A stretch of 64,000 bases of DNA from Pectobacterium zantedeschiae (GCF_004137795.1 NZ_NWTM01000001.1:2886035-2950034), one strand, 5' to 3'; positions 19,280 to 32,654 are shown, counted from the first letter of the stretch. The notes: generated from the sequence alone by a model not told the origin. Numbers and translations: made by a program.

Positions 19280-21751
19280 ATGTCAGGTTGGCGTAAAATT
19301 TACTATAAACTATTGAATCTCCCGCTGAAACTGCTGGTTAAAAGCAAAGTTATTCCCGCAGATCCGGTGGTCGAGTTGGGGTTAGATCCCTCACGTCCTA
19401 TACTTTATGTTCTGCCTTATAACTCTCAGGCGGACCTATTGACGCTACGTGCGAAATGCTTGGCATTGGGGTTACCCGATCCGTCGCAGTCGTTCGAATT
19501 CAATGGCGTTGAACTCCCTAGCCACGTCTTTATTAATGACGGGCCGCGCGTCTTCCGCTATTACGTTCCCAAACAGAAATCCGTCAAGCTATTCCACGAC
19601 TATCTGGATCTGCATCGTGCCAATCCAGATTTAGACGTACAGATGGTGCCAGTTTCCGTGATGTTTGGGCGCTCTCCAGGTCGGGAAGGCCACACTCAGG
19701 CCACACCACACCTGCGATTGCTCAACGGCATTGAGAAATTCTTCGCCGTTCTGTGGTTAGGTCGTGATAGCTTTGTCCGCTTCTCCAGCCCCGTGTCGCT
19801 GCGCTATATGGCGACCGAGCATGGCACTGACAAAACCATAGCCCACAAACTGGCACGTGTCGCGCGTATGCACTTCTCCCGCCAGCGTTTGGCAGCAGTT
19901 GGCCCGCGGTTGCCGGTGCGTCAGGAGCTGTTTAACAAGCTGCTGGATTCCAAAGCGATCAAGAAAGCCGTAGACGATGAGGCGCGCAGTAAAAAGATTT
20001 CTCATGAGAAAGCACAGCAAAACGCCATTGCGCTCATGGAGGAAATCGCCGCCGACTTCTCCTACGAAGCCGTACGTCTGTCGGATCGCGTATTGAGCTG
20101 GACGTGGAACCGCCTTTATCAAGGGATTAACGTCCATAATGCCGAACGTGTTCGTCAGTTGGCGCAGGATGGACACGGCATTGTTTATGTGCCCTGCCAC
20201 CGTAGCCATATGGATTACCTGTTGCTCTCCTATGTCTTGTACCACCAAGGCTTAGTACCACCGCATATCGCCGCAGGTATCAATCTGAATTTCTGGCCTG
20301 CGGGTCCTATCTTCCGCCGTCTTGGTGCGTTCTTTATTCGTCGTACCTTCAAAGGCAACAAGCTCTATTCCACGATTTTCCGTGAGTATCTGGGTGAGCT
20401 GTTTGCCCGTGGTTATTCGGTTGAATACTTCATGGAAGGCGGGCGCTCCCGCACGGGACGTCTTCTGGATCCCAAAACCGGTACGCTAGCCATGACCATT
20501 CAGGCCATGCTCAGAGGCGGCACGCGTCCTATCACCTTGGTGCCGATTTATGTCGGTTACGAGCATGTGATGGAAGTCGGCACCTATGCAAAAGAGTTGC
20601 GTGGTGCAGTGAAGGAAAAAGAAGGCTTTATGCAGATGGTGCGTGGTTTGCGCAAGCTGCGTAATCTGGGTCAAGGTTATGTTAACTTCGGTGAACCGCT
20701 CCCACTGACAACCTATCTGAATCAACATGTCCCTCAATGGCGTGACGCGATTGATCCAATTGAAGCACAGCGGCCAAGTTGGCTAACGCCGACGGTGCAG
20801 GATATCTCTATGGATATCATGGTGCGCATCAATAATTCCGCGGCAGCAAACGCGATGAACCTGTGCTCCACCGCACTGTTAGCATCGCGCCAGCGCTCAC
20901 TGACTCGTGAGCAAATGCACGAACAGCTGGATTGCTACCTGCAACTGCTGCGTCAGGTTCCTTACCACAAAGATATTACCGCGCCTAAGAAGACAGCGGA
21001 TGAGCTGTTGGAACACGCGCTGGGCATGAACAAGTTCGAAGTGGAGAAGGACAACATTGGCGACATCATCATTCTGCCGCGCGAGCAGGCGGTTCTGATG
21101 ACGTATTACCGTAATAACATCCAGCATCTGTTGGTATTACCGTCGCTGATCGCCAGTATCGTCATCCACCACCGCCGGATTACGCTTGCTGAAGTCGTAC
21201 GACAAATCACACTGATCTATCCGCTACTGCAAGCTGAGTTGTTCCTGCACTATTCCAAAGAACAATTGCCGGACGTGCTGGAAACGTTGGCTAATGAACT
21301 GACGCGACAAGAGTTACTGTGCAGCCGTGACGGTCAATTAGCTATTAATCCGCCACGTATACGTACGCTGCAACTGCTGTCGGCAGGCGTACGTGAAACA
21401 CTGCAACGTTATGCGATTACGCTGTCGCTGCTCTGCGCGAATCCAGAAATCAATCGTGGGACGCTGGAGAAAGAGAGCCGGAACATGGCACAGCGTCTGT
21501 CCGTCCTCCACGGCATCAACGCACCGGAATTCTTTGATAAAGCCGTGTTCTCAACGCTGGTTGCCACCTTACGTACAGAAGGGTATATCACCGACAGTGC
21601 GGAAGCGGCGCAAGGCGATATCGTGGCAATCTATAACATCCTTGGGGATCTGATCACGCCAGAAGTTCGCTTGACTATTGAAAGCGCCAGCTCATCCACT
21701 GAAATGGAAGCAAGGAGTAGTCAAACAGTGGAAGAGACAACGCAGGAATAG
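19280..21751 (+). CDS. plsB: Glycerol-3-phosphate acyltransferase PlsB
   Basis: First acylation step of phospholipid synthesis at the inner membrane, using acyl-ACP or acyl-CoA. 823 residues, near the E. coli length. The acyltransferase motifs are present: HRSHMDY (His307-x4-Asp312), the [12 protein letters not shown] block, [11 protein letters not shown] and the [12 protein letters not shown] block. The start at 19280 ([10 protein letters not shown]) is fixed by homology and AAGAGG upstream; the frame stays open 56 codons further into the ERIC, which is not coding. It is divergent from dgkA, so two phospholipid genes share this control region. Confidence 0.96.
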   Translation: MSGWRKIYYKLLNLPLKLLVKSKVIPADPVVELGLDPSRPILYVLPYNSQADLLTLRAKCLALGLPDPSQSFEFNGVELPSHVFINDGPRVFRYYVPKQKSVKLFHDYLDLHRANPDLDVQMVPVSVMFGRSPGREGHTQATPHLRLLNGIEKFFAVLWLGRDSFVRFSSPVSLRYMATEHGTDKTIAHKLARVARMHFSRQRLAAVGPRLPVRQELFNKLLDSKAIKKAVDDEARSKKISHEKAQQNAIALMEEIAADFSYEAVRLSDRVLSWTWNRLYQGINVHNAERVRQLAQDGHGIVYVPCHRSHMDYLLLSYVLYHQGLVPPHIAAGINLNFWPAGPIFRRLGAFFIRRTFKGNKLYSTIFREYLGELFARGYSVEYFMEGGRSRTGRLLDPKTGTLAMTIQAMLRGGTRPITLVPIYVGYEHVMEVGTYAKELRGAVKEKEGFMQMVRGLRKLRNLGQGYVNFGEPLPLTTYLNQHVPQWRDAIDPIEAQRPSWLTPTVQDISMDIMVRINNSAAANAMNLCSTALLASRQRSLTREQMHEQLDCYLQLLRQVPYHKDITAPKKTADELLEHALGMNKFEVEKDNIGDIIILPREQAVLMTYYRNNIQHLLVLPSLIASIVIHHRRITLAEVVRQITLIYPLLQAELFLHYSKEQLPDVLETLANELTRQELLCSRDGQLAINPPRIRTLQLLSAGVRETLQRYAITLSLLCANPEINRGTLEKESRNMAQRLSVLHGINAPEFFDKAVFSTLVATLRTEGYITDSAEAAQGDIVAIYNILGDLITPEVRLTIESASSSTEMEARSSQTVEETTQE

Positions 21752-21841
21752 CGCGAAAAAGTCACGGGAAGATGGCGGAGAAACACCGTCATCAAGCCGT
21801 GGATGAGTCTTGCATGATAGATGCACAGAACATTCCGCTAT

Positions 21842-21872
21842 AAAAAAAGCAGCGATTCATCGCTGCTCTTTT
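21842..21872. terminator. Bidirectional terminator between plsB and ubiA
   Basis: GCAGCGAT pairs with ATCGCTGC, flanked by a run of A on the left and CTTTT on the right, between convergent genes. Confidence 0.85.
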
Positions 21873-21889
21873 GTATCTGGTAATTAGTC

Positions 21890-22753
21890 CTACAGACCAA
21901 ACAACACGCCAATAAATATCGCCATACCCGCGTACTTATTATTGTGGAATGCCTTGAAACAGGCATCACGTTCGCGCCCGGCAGTCAGTATTTGCTGATA
22001 GATAAACATCCCAGCGGCCACCAACAGCGAAATAGTGTAGGGGATTCCCAGTCCGATGATGCTTCCCAAGGCCAACAGCAACGCCAGCATACTGAACTGC
22101 AATAATCCGATAATGATATTGTCAAAACGTCCAAACAGGATCGCTGTAGACTTCACACCGATCTTCAGATCATCATCACGATCGACCATCGCATATTGCG
22201 TATCGTAAGCCACCGTCCAGCAGATATACGCCAGAAACATCATCCAGCAGGTCGCTGGCAGGCTTTCACTCACCGCAGCATAGGCCATGGGGATCGACCA
22301 GCCAAATGCCGCCCCCAGCACAAACTGGGGCAGATGGCTGACGCGTTTCATGAACGGATAGATCCATGCCAGAGCAAGCCCTGCGACAGACAACAGGATC
22401 GTCATCTTATTCAGCGTCAGCACCAGGCCAAACGCCAGCAAGACCAGCACAACAAACAGAACTTTAGCAGATTGCTCGCTCACTTCACCGCTTGGCAATG
22501 GGCGAGAAGCCGTTCGTTTTACATGACCATCAAAATGTCGATCGGCATAATCATTAATGACACAGCCCGCCGCACGCATTAAGAAAACGCCAGCGACAAA
22601 AACAAAGAGCGTCCACGGTGCAGGTGCTCCCCCTCCTGCCAGCCACAGCGCCCATAGCGTTGGCCACAGCAGTAACAGAGAACCTATCGGTTTATCAATC
22701 CGCATCAAGCGACAATAAGCCAGCCATTTCCCTGCTGTAACACTTCTTTCCAA
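21890..22753 (-). CDS. ubiA: 4-hydroxybenzoate octaprenyltransferase UbiA
   Basis: Membrane prenyltransferase that attaches the octaprenyl chain to 4-hydroxybenzoate in ubiquinone synthesis. 287 residues, eight to nine hydrophobic segments, with both Asp-rich motifs: NDYADRHFD (residue ~67) and [13 protein letters not shown] (residue ~185). Located 12 bases after ubiC, which makes its substrate, so the two form the classical ubiCA operon. Confidence 0.96.
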   Translation of the reverse strand: MERSVTAGKWLAYCRLMRIDKPIGSLLLLWPTLWALWLAGGGAPAPWTLFVFVAGVFLMRAAGCVINDYADRHFDGHVKRTASRPLPSGEVSEQSAKVLFVVLVLLAFGLVLTLNKMTILLSVAGLALAWIYPFMKRVSHLPQFVLGAAFGWSIPMAYAAVSESLPATCWMMFLAYICWTVAYDTQYAMVDRDDDLKIGVKSTAILFGRFDNIIIGLLQFSMLALLLALGSIIGLGIPYTISLLVAAGMFIYQQILTAGRERDACFKAFHNNKYAGMAIFIGVLFGL

Positions 22754-22765
22754 GGATTTATCTCC

Positions 22766-23299
22766 TCAAATTACCTGCCAACCTTCATCACCGGGTGTGT
22801 AATAAACCGGTGATTCTGGTAAGAAAAGCTCAGTCAACAGTAACGGATGGCCTGAAAGACACAAGCGGGAACGCCGCGCCCATAAGCCTTCGCAGCATCC
22901 AGTATGAATGTAGTCACGAGTCAGCGATTTTTGCTCAAACAGATAACGACCTAACGGCTGATTGCCTATTTTCGTCAAAGCCGCGCCGGAACCATCGAGC
23001 GTCTGTTGCGGGACAATCGTTCGACCGAAAAGCCAGGGACGATCGTCACCATACAGCACCACTTCACGCAGCCAATAACGCTCGTCAGGTGGTAACTGAT
23101 CGCGCTCTTCATCCAGCATCTGTGGCGTAATGAACCCCTCACGGCAAAGCGTGACCCTCAGTTGGGCACAATATTTTTCAAGCCGCTGCGTCATGGAACT
23201 GGTTTCCATCAGCCAGTCACCAATGTGCTCAGGCAACATCGAAGGGGGTTCAGTAAACCAGGATATGGTGCGCAGAAGCGTTGACGCATCGTCAGACAT
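22766..23299 (-). CDS. ubiC: Chorismate pyruvate-lyase UbiC
   Basis: Cleaves chorismate to 4-hydroxybenzoate and pyruvate, first committed step of ubiquinone synthesis, in the cytoplasm. 177 residues, slightly longer than E. coli UbiC (165). Conserved active-site stretches are RYWLREVVLYGDDRPWLFGRTIVP, PLGRYLF and LLLTELFLPESPVY, holding the family Arg, Leu and Glu. The start at 23299 is supported by GTAGGGAA upstream; the longer open frame includes non-conserved residues. Confidence 0.94.
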   Translation of the reverse strand: MSDDASTLLRTISWFTEPPSMLPEHIGDWLMETSSMTQRLEKYCAQLRVTLCREGFITPQMLDEERDQLPPDERYWLREVVLYGDDRPWLFGRTIVPQQTLDGSGAALTKIGNQPLGRYLFEQKSLTRDYIHTGCCEGLWARRSRLCLSGHPLLLTELFLPESPVYYTPGDEGWQVI

Positions 23300-23460
23300 T
23301 TCCCTACTCCGAACAGGGTTACTTTGCAAATGAAAGTATTCGTCAATAAAGCATTCGTAAATAAAGTAAGCGTCCCTATTGTAGCGCAGAATGCTCCCCT
23401 GATAACACGCTATAAACCAATTCATCCCCGATGTGGCAACATTTCAGCAATGCGGCGCAT

Positions 23461-23500
23461 AAAAAAAGCACTACCCGGTACACAACCGGATAGTGCTCTT
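23461..23500. terminator. Terminator after groL
   Basis: AGCACTACCCGGT pairs with AACCGGATAGTGCT (one mismatch), with A and T runs on each side. It ends groSL on the minus strand; between groL and the ubiC start region. Confidence 0.8.
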
Positions 23501-23576
23501 TAAAGGACAGAAAGACGAGCTTCTGTAACCTGACTCCCTGCCACCGGAAAACGGCTTCCGGCGACGAGGTGTCACA

Positions 23577-25235
<1,659 letters not shown>

Positions 25236-25268
25236 TTAAATTCGTTCAGTTCAGATGATTACGCGCAA

Positions 25269-25595
<327 letters not shown>

Positions 25596-25660
25596 TTAGG
25601 ATAAACGCCGACTATGTGTTCATAACGACTATGCTTTTCATAATCGGCCTTGTGGTGTTC

Positions 25661-25691
25661 TAAGTGGGGGCGTTTCGCTGCCCTTCAAGGG
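25661..25691 (-). promoter_or_regulatory. Sigma-32 heat-shock promoter of groSL
   Basis: Minus-strand CCCTTGAA (within 25681-25691) and CCCCCACTTA (25661-25670) with a short GC-rich spacer follow the E. coli groE heat-shock promoter (CCCTTGAA ... CCCCAT). Confidence 0.88.
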
Positions 25692-25741
25692 AGAAAATTC
25701 ATTTTTTTTGCGTTAGGCGGCTAAGTGTTACCAACTGCGGA

Positions 25742-25774
25742 TAAAAAATAAGGATTATCAATATGATAATCCTT
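25742..25774 (-). terminator. Terminator of fxsA
   Basis: AAGGATTATC pairs perfectly with GATAATCCTT (loop AATAT); the minus-strand continuation is ATTTTTTAT. Confidence 0.85.
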
Positions 25775-25799
25775 AGCTGCTTTTCAGACTGTCGCGACG

Positions 25800-26270
25800 T
25801 TAACGGTCGTCCCGGTCGTCTCGATGTTCAATATTTCCGTGCCCGCCATCCTTCCGCTGGTATTCACCTTCAAAAGTATTCCCGCCGGAAGACGGTGTAC
25901 TGGAACCGGAACGCCAGATGTGCAAATGAGGCATCAGCTTTAACGTCAGGCTTTTCTGTACAGGCGGCAGCAACAGCAACAGCCCCAGAAAGTCAGTCAG
26001 GAAGCCCGGAATCAGGAGCAGGAAGCCAGCCAGCACCAGCGAAACGCTTTTTACCATTTCGGCCGCAGGGCTTTCACCTGCTGCCATTTTCTGCTGCATC
26101 TGCACCAGCGTTTTCATCCCCTGATTTCGCACCAGCGAGACGCCCACGCAGGACGTGAAGACCACCAGCAGCAGCGTCATAGCGACACCCAGCACTTCAG
26201 CCACTTGAATAAACAGCGATATCTCGATGTAAGCTAAAAGAAAAATAAGTAATAACGGTAACCAGCGCAC
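25800..26270 (-). CDS. fxsA: Membrane protein FxsA
   Basis: 156-residue inner-membrane protein whose overproduction in E. coli relieves F-plasmid exclusion of phage T7. Four hydrophobic segments with the family stretch QQKMAAGESPAAEMVKSVSLVLAGFLLLIPGFLTDFLGLLLLLPP and the charged tail NTFEGEYQRKD. The start is the GTG at 26270 with AGGAGA at proper spacing; upstream residues in the longer frame are not conserved. Between groSL and aspA as in E. coli. Confidence 0.92.
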   Translation of the reverse strand: MRWLPLLLIFLLAYIEISLFIQVAEVLGVAMTLLLVVFTSCVGVSLVRNQGMKTLVQMQQKMAAGESPAAEMVKSVSLVLAGFLLLIPGFLTDFLGLLLLLPPVQKSLTLKLMPHLHIWRSGSSTPSSGGNTFEGEYQRKDGGHGNIEHRDDRDDR

Positions 26271-26766
26271 CCGGTTCTCCTGTGTTTTTTTACGCGTACT
26301 GTCGTTAATAAGAACGTGTGTTAATGAAAACGTGTTAAGCCATCGCGATTGAAAATCCAGATACACGATACTCCCAATGAATTAGGTAAAGTACCTGCGT
26401 TGCTCTGCGATCCGCTACATCATGATTTAGTGAAATGGGTGTGCCTTTGCCCATTTTCAAGCCGCCACCCCACGATTATTGTTCTAAAATAGTGACTCGT
26501 GACTACAATCACAGTTCATTTACCGTAACGGCAGAGAACGCCAGTATAGTGATCTAAACACCTGTTTTTCACTGCCGTAACGACATATCCTCACGGCAAT
26601 GGATATATGGTTGGTCAAACATCCCAATACTATTGCCGAGAGAAGACGGTTTATCCGTAGTCGCACTATGTTCCCAAATAAGGCGTTTTCCGAAGTAAGG
26701 CCATCCGAAAAACCAGCCCACAACGTCTAGTCACATCACTAGTCGTACAACAGGATAGGAATTTTC
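26271..26766. promoter_or_regulatory. Divergent fxsA / aspA control region
   Basis: About 500 bases without a gene. Contains a good CRP site at 26498-26514 and an imperfect inverted repeat pair (GTAACGGCAG near 26525 and CTGCCGTAAC near 26573). The aspA promoter is expected in the right part. Confidence 0.55.
26498..26514 (+). promoter_or_regulatory. CRP site upstream of aspA
   Basis: CGTGA-CTACAA-TCACAG fits TGTGA-N6-TCACA with a single mismatch. aspA and dcuA are known CRP-dependent genes in E. coli, so it probably serves aspA although it lies some 250 bases ahead. Confidence 0.6.
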
Positions 26767-28206
26767 ATGTCAGAAAACATCCGTATTGAAGAAGACCTGT
26801 TAGGCACCCGAGAAGTTCCCGCAGACGCGTATTATGGCGTTCATACGCTGCGCGCCATCGAAAACTTCTATATCAGTAACAATAAAATCAGTGACATTCC
26901 CGAGTTCGTACGCGGCATGGTCATGGTGAAGAAAGCCGCAGCGATGGCGAACAAAGAGCTGCAAACCATCCCGAAAAAAATTGCCGACGTTATCATTCGC
27001 GCCTGCGACGAAGTGCTGAATAACGGTAAATGCATGGACCAGTTCCCGGTAGATGTCTATCAGGGAGGCGCAGGCACGTCGGTCAACATGAATACCAACG
27101 AAGTATTAGCCAATATTGGTCTGGAACTGATGGGCCACCAGAAAGGCGAATACCAGTATCTGAACCCCAACGACCACCTGAATAAATGCCAGTCCACTAA
27201 TGATGCCTACCCTACCGGATTTCGTATTGCGGTCTACGCGGCCATACTGAAACTGACGGATGCAATAGCGAAGTTGAGCGATGGCTTCGAGCGTAAAGCC
27301 AAAGAATTTGAAGACGTGCTGAAAATGGGGCGTACCCAGTTGCAGGACGCCGTGCCGATGACGCTCGGTCAGGAATTTCATGCATTTAACGTGCTGTTGC
27401 AGGAGGAAATCAAAAACCTGCTGCGTACGTCAGAACTGCTGCTTGAAGTCAATCTGGGTGCCACCGCGATCGGTACGCGTCTGAACACGCCAGACGGCTA
27501 CCAACAACTGGCAGTGCAACGCCTCGCGGAAGTCAGCGGTCTGCCGTGCGTACCAGCAGAAGACTTGATCGAAGCCACATCAGACTGTGGTGCTTATGTC
27601 ATGGTCCACAGTTCGCTAAAGCGTCTGGCAGTGAAGCTATCGAAGATTTGTAATGACCTGCGTCTGCTCTCTTCAGGCCCTCGCGCTGGCCTTAATGAAA
27701 TCAACCTGCCGGAGTTGCAGGCGGGTTCCTCAATCATGCCCGCCAAGGTGAATCCCGTGGTGCCGGAAGTCGTCAATCAGGTGTGCTTCAAAGTCATCGG
27801 TAACGACACCTGCGTCACCATGGCGTCGGAAGCCGGACAATTACAGTTAAACGTGATGGAGCCGGTTATCGGTCAGGCGATGTTTGAATCGACCCACGTT
27901 CTGACCAACGCCTGCTACAACCTGCTGGAGAAATGCGTCAATGGCATCACCGCTAATAAGAGCGTCTGCGAAGCCTATGTTTTCAACTCCATCGGAATTG
28001 TAACGTACCTGAATCCGTTCATCGGTCACCACAATGGCGATATCGTCGGTAGAATCTGTGCGGAAACAGGAAAGAGCGTGCGTGAAGTCATACTGGAGCG
28101 CGGCCTGCTGACAGAAGCTGAGCTAGATGACATTTTCTCCATCCAGAACCTGATGCATCCGGCTTACAAAGCCAAACGCTATACCGATGAAAACGAGCTT
28201 CCTTAA
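26767..28206 (+). CDS. aspA: Aspartate ammonia-lyase AspA
   Basis: Reversible deamination of aspartate to fumarate and ammonia; feeds fumarate respiration. 479 residues of the fumarase/aspartase superfamily, with the flexible signature loop [15 protein letters not shown] at about residue 320 and the substrate motifs NMNTNEV and [11 protein letters not shown]. dcuA, the C4-dicarboxylate carrier, follows after a terminator-like hairpin, the same pair as in E. coli. Confidence 0.98.
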   Translation: MSENIRIEEDLLGTREVPADAYYGVHTLRAIENFYISNNKISDIPEFVRGMVMVKKAAAMANKELQTIPKKIADVIIRACDEVLNNGKCMDQFPVDVYQGGAGTSVNMNTNEVLANIGLELMGHQKGEYQYLNPNDHLNKCQSTNDAYPTGFRIAVYAAILKLTDAIAKLSDGFERKAKEFEDVLKMGRTQLQDAVPMTLGQEFHAFNVLLQEEIKNLLRTSELLLEVNLGATAIGTRLNTPDGYQQLAVQRLAEVSGLPCVPAEDLIEATSDCGAYVMVHSSLKRLAVKLSKICNDLRLLSSGPRAGLNEINLPELQAGSSIMPAKVNPVVPEVVNQVCFKVIGNDTCVTMASEAGQLQLNVMEPVIGQAMFESTHVLTNACYNLLEKCVNGITANKSVCEAYVFNSIGIVTYLNPFIGHHNGDIVGRICAETGKSVREVILERGLLTEAELDDIFSIQNLMHPAYKAKRYTDENELP

Positions 28207-28227
28207 CACCAACATTTAATTCTTTTC

Positions 28228-28268
28228 AGGCACGTCCGTTCACGGAGAACGGCGTGCCTTTATTTTTT
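28228..28268 (+). terminator. Terminator of aspA
   Basis: GGCACGTCCGTTC pairs with GAACGGCGTGCC (one bulge), followed by TTTATTTTTT. Confidence 0.88.
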
Positions 28269-28328
28269 GCTGCATTCAGCCATAAGAATAAGTTATGCAA
28301 TTTTTATTATTAATTAAGGAGCATAGTC

Positions 28329-29630
28329 ATGCTTGGTCTTGAGTTACTTATTGTTCTGCTCGCCATCTATTTGGGGGCACGACTAGGAGGCATCGGCATT
28401 GGTTTCGCCGGTGGTCTAGGGGTGCTTGTACTTACGCTAGGGTTTCAGATAAAGCCCGGCGTAATCCCTTTTGATGTTATTGAAATTATCATGGCCGTTA
28501 TCGCCGCCATCGCCGCAATGCAGGTGGCGGGCGGAATGGATTATCTGGTCAGTCTGGCGGAGAAACTGCTGCGTAAACACCCGAAATACGTCACCTTTCT
28601 CGCGCCGCTGGTCACCTACTTCATGACGATTCTGGCCGGAACCGGACACACCGCGTTTTCCACCCTGCCGGTTATCGCCGAAGTCGCCAAAGAGCAGGGC
28701 ATTCGCCCTTCTCGTCCGCTTTCGATTGCCGTCGTTGCCTCGCAAATCGCCATTACTGCCTCACCGATCTCGGCAGCGGTGGTGTTTGTCGCCGGTATTC
28801 TTGAACCGCATGGCGTTAGCTACCTGCTGCTGTTAGGGATCTGTATTCCCACCACGTTGGCAGCGATCATGTTGACGGCGATCGTGACTAACTTCTTGGG
28901 TAAAGAGCTGAAAGACGATCCGATTTATCAGGAACGTCTTAAGAAAGGGGAAACCACGCTGCGTGGTAATAGCCAGCATGAGATCAAACCCGGTGCCAAA
29001 CTGTCCGTGACACTGTTTCTGATTGGTATCGTTGCTGTCGTTCTGTATGCCACCGCAATCAGCAGCACCGTCGGGCTGATCCAGAACCCGGTCCTGCCAC
29101 GTAACGAAGCGATTGTGGTTTTCATGCTGACTATCGCTACGCTGATTTGCATCACCTGCAAAATAGACACCGCTCGCATCCTCTCCGCCAGCACGTTTAA
29201 GTCAGGCATGAGCGCCTGTATTTGCGTGATGGGCGTAGCCTGGCTGGGTGATACCTTTGTTAAAGCGCATATTTCCGATATTCAGGATACCGCTGGCGCA
29301 CTGCTGCAAAGCTACCCGTGGATGCTTGCCGTGGTGTTGTTCTTTGCGGCCACGCTGCTTTACTCTCAGGCAGCAACGGCGAAAGCGCTAATGCCTGCCG
29401 CATTACTGCTGGGCGTCTCTCCGGTCACGGCCGTCGCTTCTTTTGCCGCGGTTTCCGCCCTGTTTGTTCTGCCGACCTACCCCACTCTGCTGGCAGCGGT
29501 GGAGATGGACGACACGGGCTCAACGCGCATCGGCAAGTTTGTGTTTAACCACTCCTTCCTGATTCCCGGCGTGATCGCCATTACGCTATCGGTGATATTT
29601 GGCTTTATCCTCGGCAGCATACTGATCTAA
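28329..29630 (+). CDS. dcuA: Anaerobic C4-dicarboxylate transporter DcuA
   Basis: Inner-membrane carrier exchanging aspartate, fumarate, malate and succinate. 433 residues with about ten to twelve hydrophobic segments; the family motifs LAGTGHTAFSTLPVIAEVAKEQGIRPSRPLS and ITASPISAAVV are intact. Paired with aspA: one supplies aspartate, the other makes fumarate. RBS AAGGAG at proper spacing before the ATG. Confidence 0.97.
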   Translation: MLGLELLIVLLAIYLGARLGGIGIGFAGGLGVLVLTLGFQIKPGVIPFDVIEIIMAVIAAIAAMQVAGGMDYLVSLAEKLLRKHPKYVTFLAPLVTYFMTILAGTGHTAFSTLPVIAEVAKEQGIRPSRPLSIAVVASQIAITASPISAAVVFVAGILEPHGVSYLLLLGICIPTTLAAIMLTAIVTNFLGKELKDDPIYQERLKKGETTLRGNSQHEIKPGAKLSVTLFLIGIVAVVLYATAISSTVGLIQNPVLPRNEAIVVFMLTIATLICITCKIDTARILSASTFKSGMSACICVMGVAWLGDTFVKAHISDIQDTAGALLQSYPWMLAVVLFFAATLLYSQAATAKALMPAALLLGVSPVTAVASFAAVSALFVLPTYPTLLAAVEMDDTGSTRIGKFVFNHSFLIPGVIAITLSVIFGFILGSILI

Positions 29631-29654
29631 AGATTGCTCTTCGAGCAGTACCTC

Positions 29655-29690
29655 GCGGATTGGCCTGACAGGTCAATCCGCATCATTTCC
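29655..29690 (+). terminator. Terminator of dcuA
   Basis: GCGGATTG and CAATCCGC form an 8-base stem with an inner CCT/AGG extension shortly after dcuA; the T run is broken. Confidence 0.65.
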
Positions 29691-29781
29691 CTTCGAGCGG
29701 TTCATTCCCTTCAAACAATAAAGCAAGGTATAGTGTGGCTCTGGTTAGCTGGGATTTTGTTCATCTGACACGGAGGATATG

Positions 29782-30114
29782 ATGTCTGACAGTCCGCTTT
29801 GCGATGCCGTCGTCATATTATGTACCGCACCTGACGATGCCTGTGCGCAGCAGCTTGCCAATTCGCTGCTGGAAATGCGGCTTGCTGCCTGCGTCACCCT
29901 GCTGCCCGGCGCGCATTCGCTCTACTATTGGGAAGGCAAGCTCGAACAGCAATCAGAAGTACAAATGCTGATAAAAAGCGATACCTCACATCAGCAAACT
30001 CTGCTGACTCATCTGAAACAACAACACCCTTATGATACGCCGGAGCTGCTCGTCCTGCCGGTATCTGGGGGCGATAGCGATTATCTAACATGGCTCAACG
30101 CATCTTTACGCTGA
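29782..30114 (+). CDS. cutA: Divalent-cation tolerance protein CutA
   Basis: Trimeric PII-like fold protein linked genetically to copper tolerance; exact role is unsettled. 110 residues with the conserved [29 protein letters not shown] and [16 protein letters not shown] codons at 29779 and 29782; GGAGG spacing favours the second. Its last 25 bases overlap dsbD in another frame, so the two are translationally coupled as in E. coli. Confidence 0.94.
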   Translation: MSDSPLCDAVVILCTAPDDACAQQLANSLLEMRLAACVTLLPGAHSLYYWEGKLEQQSEVQMLIKSDTSHQQTLLTHLKQQHPYDTPELLVLPVSGGDSDYLTWLNASLR

Positions 30115-31823
30115 TTTTCCTGTTATGGACGGCTGTCGGCACACCCAATGTGGCCGCTTCTTCTTTTGGTCAGAAACTGTTTGGCAACAGCACGACGTCA
30201 CGGTTTCTTCCGGTCGATAACGCATTCGCCTTTGAGTTTCAGCAGCAGGGGAACCAGCTCAATCTGCGTTGGGACATCCATCCCGATTACTACCTGTACC
30301 GCGCTCAAATCAAGATCGAAGGAAACGGCGCTACGCTTGGCAAGGTGGAATTGCCACAGGGTGAAAGCCATAACGACGAGTTCTTCGGCCAGGTCTTTAT
30401 CCTGCGGGATCGGCTGGCGCTCACCGTTCCCATTGAACAGGCCGAGAACAGTGCGACCATCAAAGTGACCTATCAAGGCTGCGCCGATGCGGGTTTCTGC
30501 TATCCGCCAGAAACGCGAACCGTTCCCCTCAGCCAGGTGCTTGCTAACGTAGGTATGGATGTACCACTCAATACCACATCGAGCCAGATCGTACCGCCGC
30601 AGACCACGCCGATGCCGTTCTCGCCGTGGTGGGCGTTGCTGATTGGTATCGGCGTCGCTTTTACCCCTTGCGTACTGCCGATGTATCCGCTAATTGCCAG
30701 CCTGGTACTAGGCAGAAAAGAGCAGCTGACGCCGCGCCGCACGCTGCTGCTGTCGATGACTTATGTTCAGGGTATGGCGCTGACCTACACGCTGCTCGGG
30801 CTGGTTGTCGCCGCTGCGGGATTACGCTTTCAGGCGGCGCTTCAGCATCCGTACATTCTGATCGGCCTGTCGGTGATGTTTATCGCACTGGCGCTGTCGA
30901 TGTTTGGCCTGTATACGCTCCAACTCCCATCATCGGTGCAAACCCGGCTGACAGAGTGGAGCAACCGCCAGCAGGGCGGTTCCGTCACCGGCGTATTCTG
31001 CATGGGTGCGCTAGCAGGGTTGATTTGCTCTCCCTGCACCACCGCCCCGCTCAGCGCCATCCTGCTTTACATCGCTCAGAGCGGCAACATGCTGGCAGGC
31101 GGTGGCACGCTTTATCTCTACGCGCTAGGCATGGGCTTACCGCTGATTCTGGTCACGCTATTCGGTAACAAACTGCTGCCGCGCAGCGGCCCGTGGATGC
31201 AGTACGTTAAGGAGGCCTTTGGCTTCATCATTCTGGCGCTACCTGTCTTCCTGTTGGAACGTATTCTTGGCGAAGTCTGGGGAATGAGGCTGTGGAGCGC
31301 GCTGGGTATCGCCTTCTTCGGCTGGGCGCTTATGCTGACGCTGCGCAACGGCAAAGGCTGGATGCGTGGCGTACAGTTACTGCTGCTGGCAGGCGTGGTG
31401 ATCAGCGCCAAACCGCTGCAAGACTGGGTATTCCCCCCAACTGGCGTTGCGCAAACCCACACCTCGGCACTGAACTTCGCTCCTGTCGCTAATATTGCCG
31501 ATCTCAACAGCGCGCTGGCAAAGAGCTCTCAGCCTGTTATGCTCGATCTTTACGCTGACTGGTGCGTGGCCTGCAAAGAGTTTGAGAAATACACGTTCAG
31601 CGACCCGGCGGTGCAAAACCATTTGTCGCGCATCACGCTGCTACAGGCGGATGTTACCGCGAACCGCGAAGAACAGAACGCGCTGCTGAAAAAGCTACAG
31701 GTTTTAGGGTTGCCGACCATCGTATTTTTTGACGCTCAGGGGAAAGAGATCCCCGGCTCACGCATCACCGGTTTTATGAATGCTGAACAATTTCAGGCAC
31801 ATTTACAGAAGTTCAGCCCATAA
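30090..31823 (+). CDS. dsbD: Thiol:disulfide interchange protein DsbD
   Basis: Carries electrons from cytoplasmic thioredoxin across the inner membrane to DsbC, DsbG and CcmG. 577 residues: signal peptide (1-24), N-terminal periplasmic domain with the Cys131/Cys137 pair ([13 protein letters not shown]), eight-segment membrane core with Cys194 (TPCVLPMYP) and a cysteine in LICSPCTT, and a C-terminal thioredoxin domain with Cys492-x2-Cys495 (DWCVACKE). Overlaps cutA by 25 bases. Confidence 0.97.
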   Translation: MAQRIFTLIFLLWTAVGTPNVAASSFGQKLFGNSTTSRFLPVDNAFAFEFQQQGNQLNLRWDIHPDYYLYRAQIKIEGNGATLGKVELPQGESHNDEFFGQVFILRDRLALTVPIEQAENSATIKVTYQGCADAGFCYPPETRTVPLSQVLANVGMDVPLNTTSSQIVPPQTTPMPFSPWWALLIGIGVAFTPCVLPMYPLIASLVLGRKEQLTPRRTLLLSMTYVQGMALTYTLLGLVVAAAGLRFQAALQHPYILIGLSVMFIALALSMFGLYTLQLPSSVQTRLTEWSNRQQGGSVTGVFCMGALAGLICSPCTTAPLSAILLYIAQSGNMLAGGGTLYLYALGMGLPLILVTLFGNKLLPRSGPWMQYVKEAFGFIILALPVFLLERILGEVWGMRLWSALGIAFFGWALMLTLRNGKGWMRGVQLLLLAGVVISAKPLQDWVFPPTGVAQTHTSALNFAPVANIADLNSALAKSSQPVMLDLYADWCVACKEFEKYTFSDPAVQNHLSRITLLQADVTANREEQNALLKKLQVLGLPTIVFFDAQGKEIPGSRITGFMNAEQFQAHLQKFSP

Positions 31824-31865
31824 ACGACACTTTCTATTCGATTTTGTGCTTCTGGAGGAGACCTA

Positions 31866-32441
31866 ATGCAACGGGAAGATGTTCTTGAACATGCGCTTAC
31901 TCTGCTGGAGCAGCACGGATTTGCCATGACGACGCTGGATATGCTGGCGGAGAAACTGGGTGTTCCTGTCGAGGAACTAACACCATTTTGGCCGGATCGG
32001 GAGGCGCTACTGTACGACGGCCTGCGTCACCACAGCCAACAGGTCGATACCTGGCGGCGTCAGTTGCTATTGGACGATGAGAAGAGTATTGAGCAAAAGC
32101 TGCTGGCACGCTATCAGGTGTTGCATGAATCGGTGAACAAACAGCGATATCCGGGTTGCTTGTTTATCGCAGCGTGCAGCTTCTTCCCTGATATCAATCA
32201 CCCTATCCACCAGATTGCGGAACAACAGAAGCTGGCTTCCTACAGCTACACTCGCGATTTGCTGGAAGAGCTGGAAACGGACGATCCCGAGATGGTCGCA
32301 CAGCAGATGGAATTGATTCTGGAAGGCTGCCTGAGTAACCTGCTGGTCAAACATCAGGCCGCCAGCATTGCCACCGCACAACGCCTAGCAGAGGATGTAT
32401 TACGCTTCGCGCTGTGCCGAAAAAACGGCGCACTCACCTGA
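31866..32441 (+). CDS. yjdC: TetR-family regulator YjdC
   Basis: 191 residues with an N-terminal TetR helix-turn-helix ([33 protein letters not shown]) and a ligand-type C-terminal domain ([15 protein letters not shown]). It matches E. coli YjdC, whose targets are poorly known. It follows dsbD by 42 bases with GGAGGAG upstream and precedes the tRNA-Phe gene exactly as in E. coli, so it is the last core gene before the accessory region. Confidence 0.92.
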   Translation: MQREDVLEHALTLLEQHGFAMTTLDMLAEKLGVPVEELTPFWPDREALLYDGLRHHSQQVDTWRRQLLLDDEKSIEQKLLARYQVLHESVNKQRYPGCLFIAACSFFPDINHPIHQIAEQQKLASYSYTRDLLEELETDDPEMVAQQMELILEGCLSNLLVKHQAASIATAQRLAEDVLRFALCRKNGALT

Positions 32442-32528
32442 TTTCAGGCATCAAACGCGAGAAGCCCCACACATTGACTGAAAAGTCGGCAGTCAGTAGG
32501 GTTTTCCGTGCTTTCGTTGATAAACCCG

Positions 32529-32557
32529 TTGACGCCACGCGGCCAATACGGTTTAAT
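32529..32557 (+). promoter_or_regulatory. Promoter of the tRNA-Phe gene
   Basis: TTGACG (32529-32534), a 17-base spacer and TTTAAT (32552-32557), then a GC-rich discriminator GCGCCCC typical of stringently controlled stable-RNA promoters. Confidence 0.8.
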
Positions 32558-32567
32558 GCGCCCCGTT

Positions 32568-32643
32568 GCCCGGATAGCTCAGTCGGTAGAGCAGAGGATT
32601 GAAAATCCTCGTGTCCTTGGTTCGATTCCGAGTCCGGGCACCA
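32568..32643 (+). tRNA. pheU: tRNA-Phe (GAA)
   Basis: 76-base cloverleaf with acceptor stem GCCCGGA/TCCGGGC, anticodon GAA in the loop TTGAAAA, T-arm GGTTCGATTCC and encoded CCA. In E. coli the same neighbour (yjdC) flanks pheU, a common integration site; accessory genes start right after it here. Confidence 0.97.
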
Positions 32644-32654
32644 CTTATTTAAAG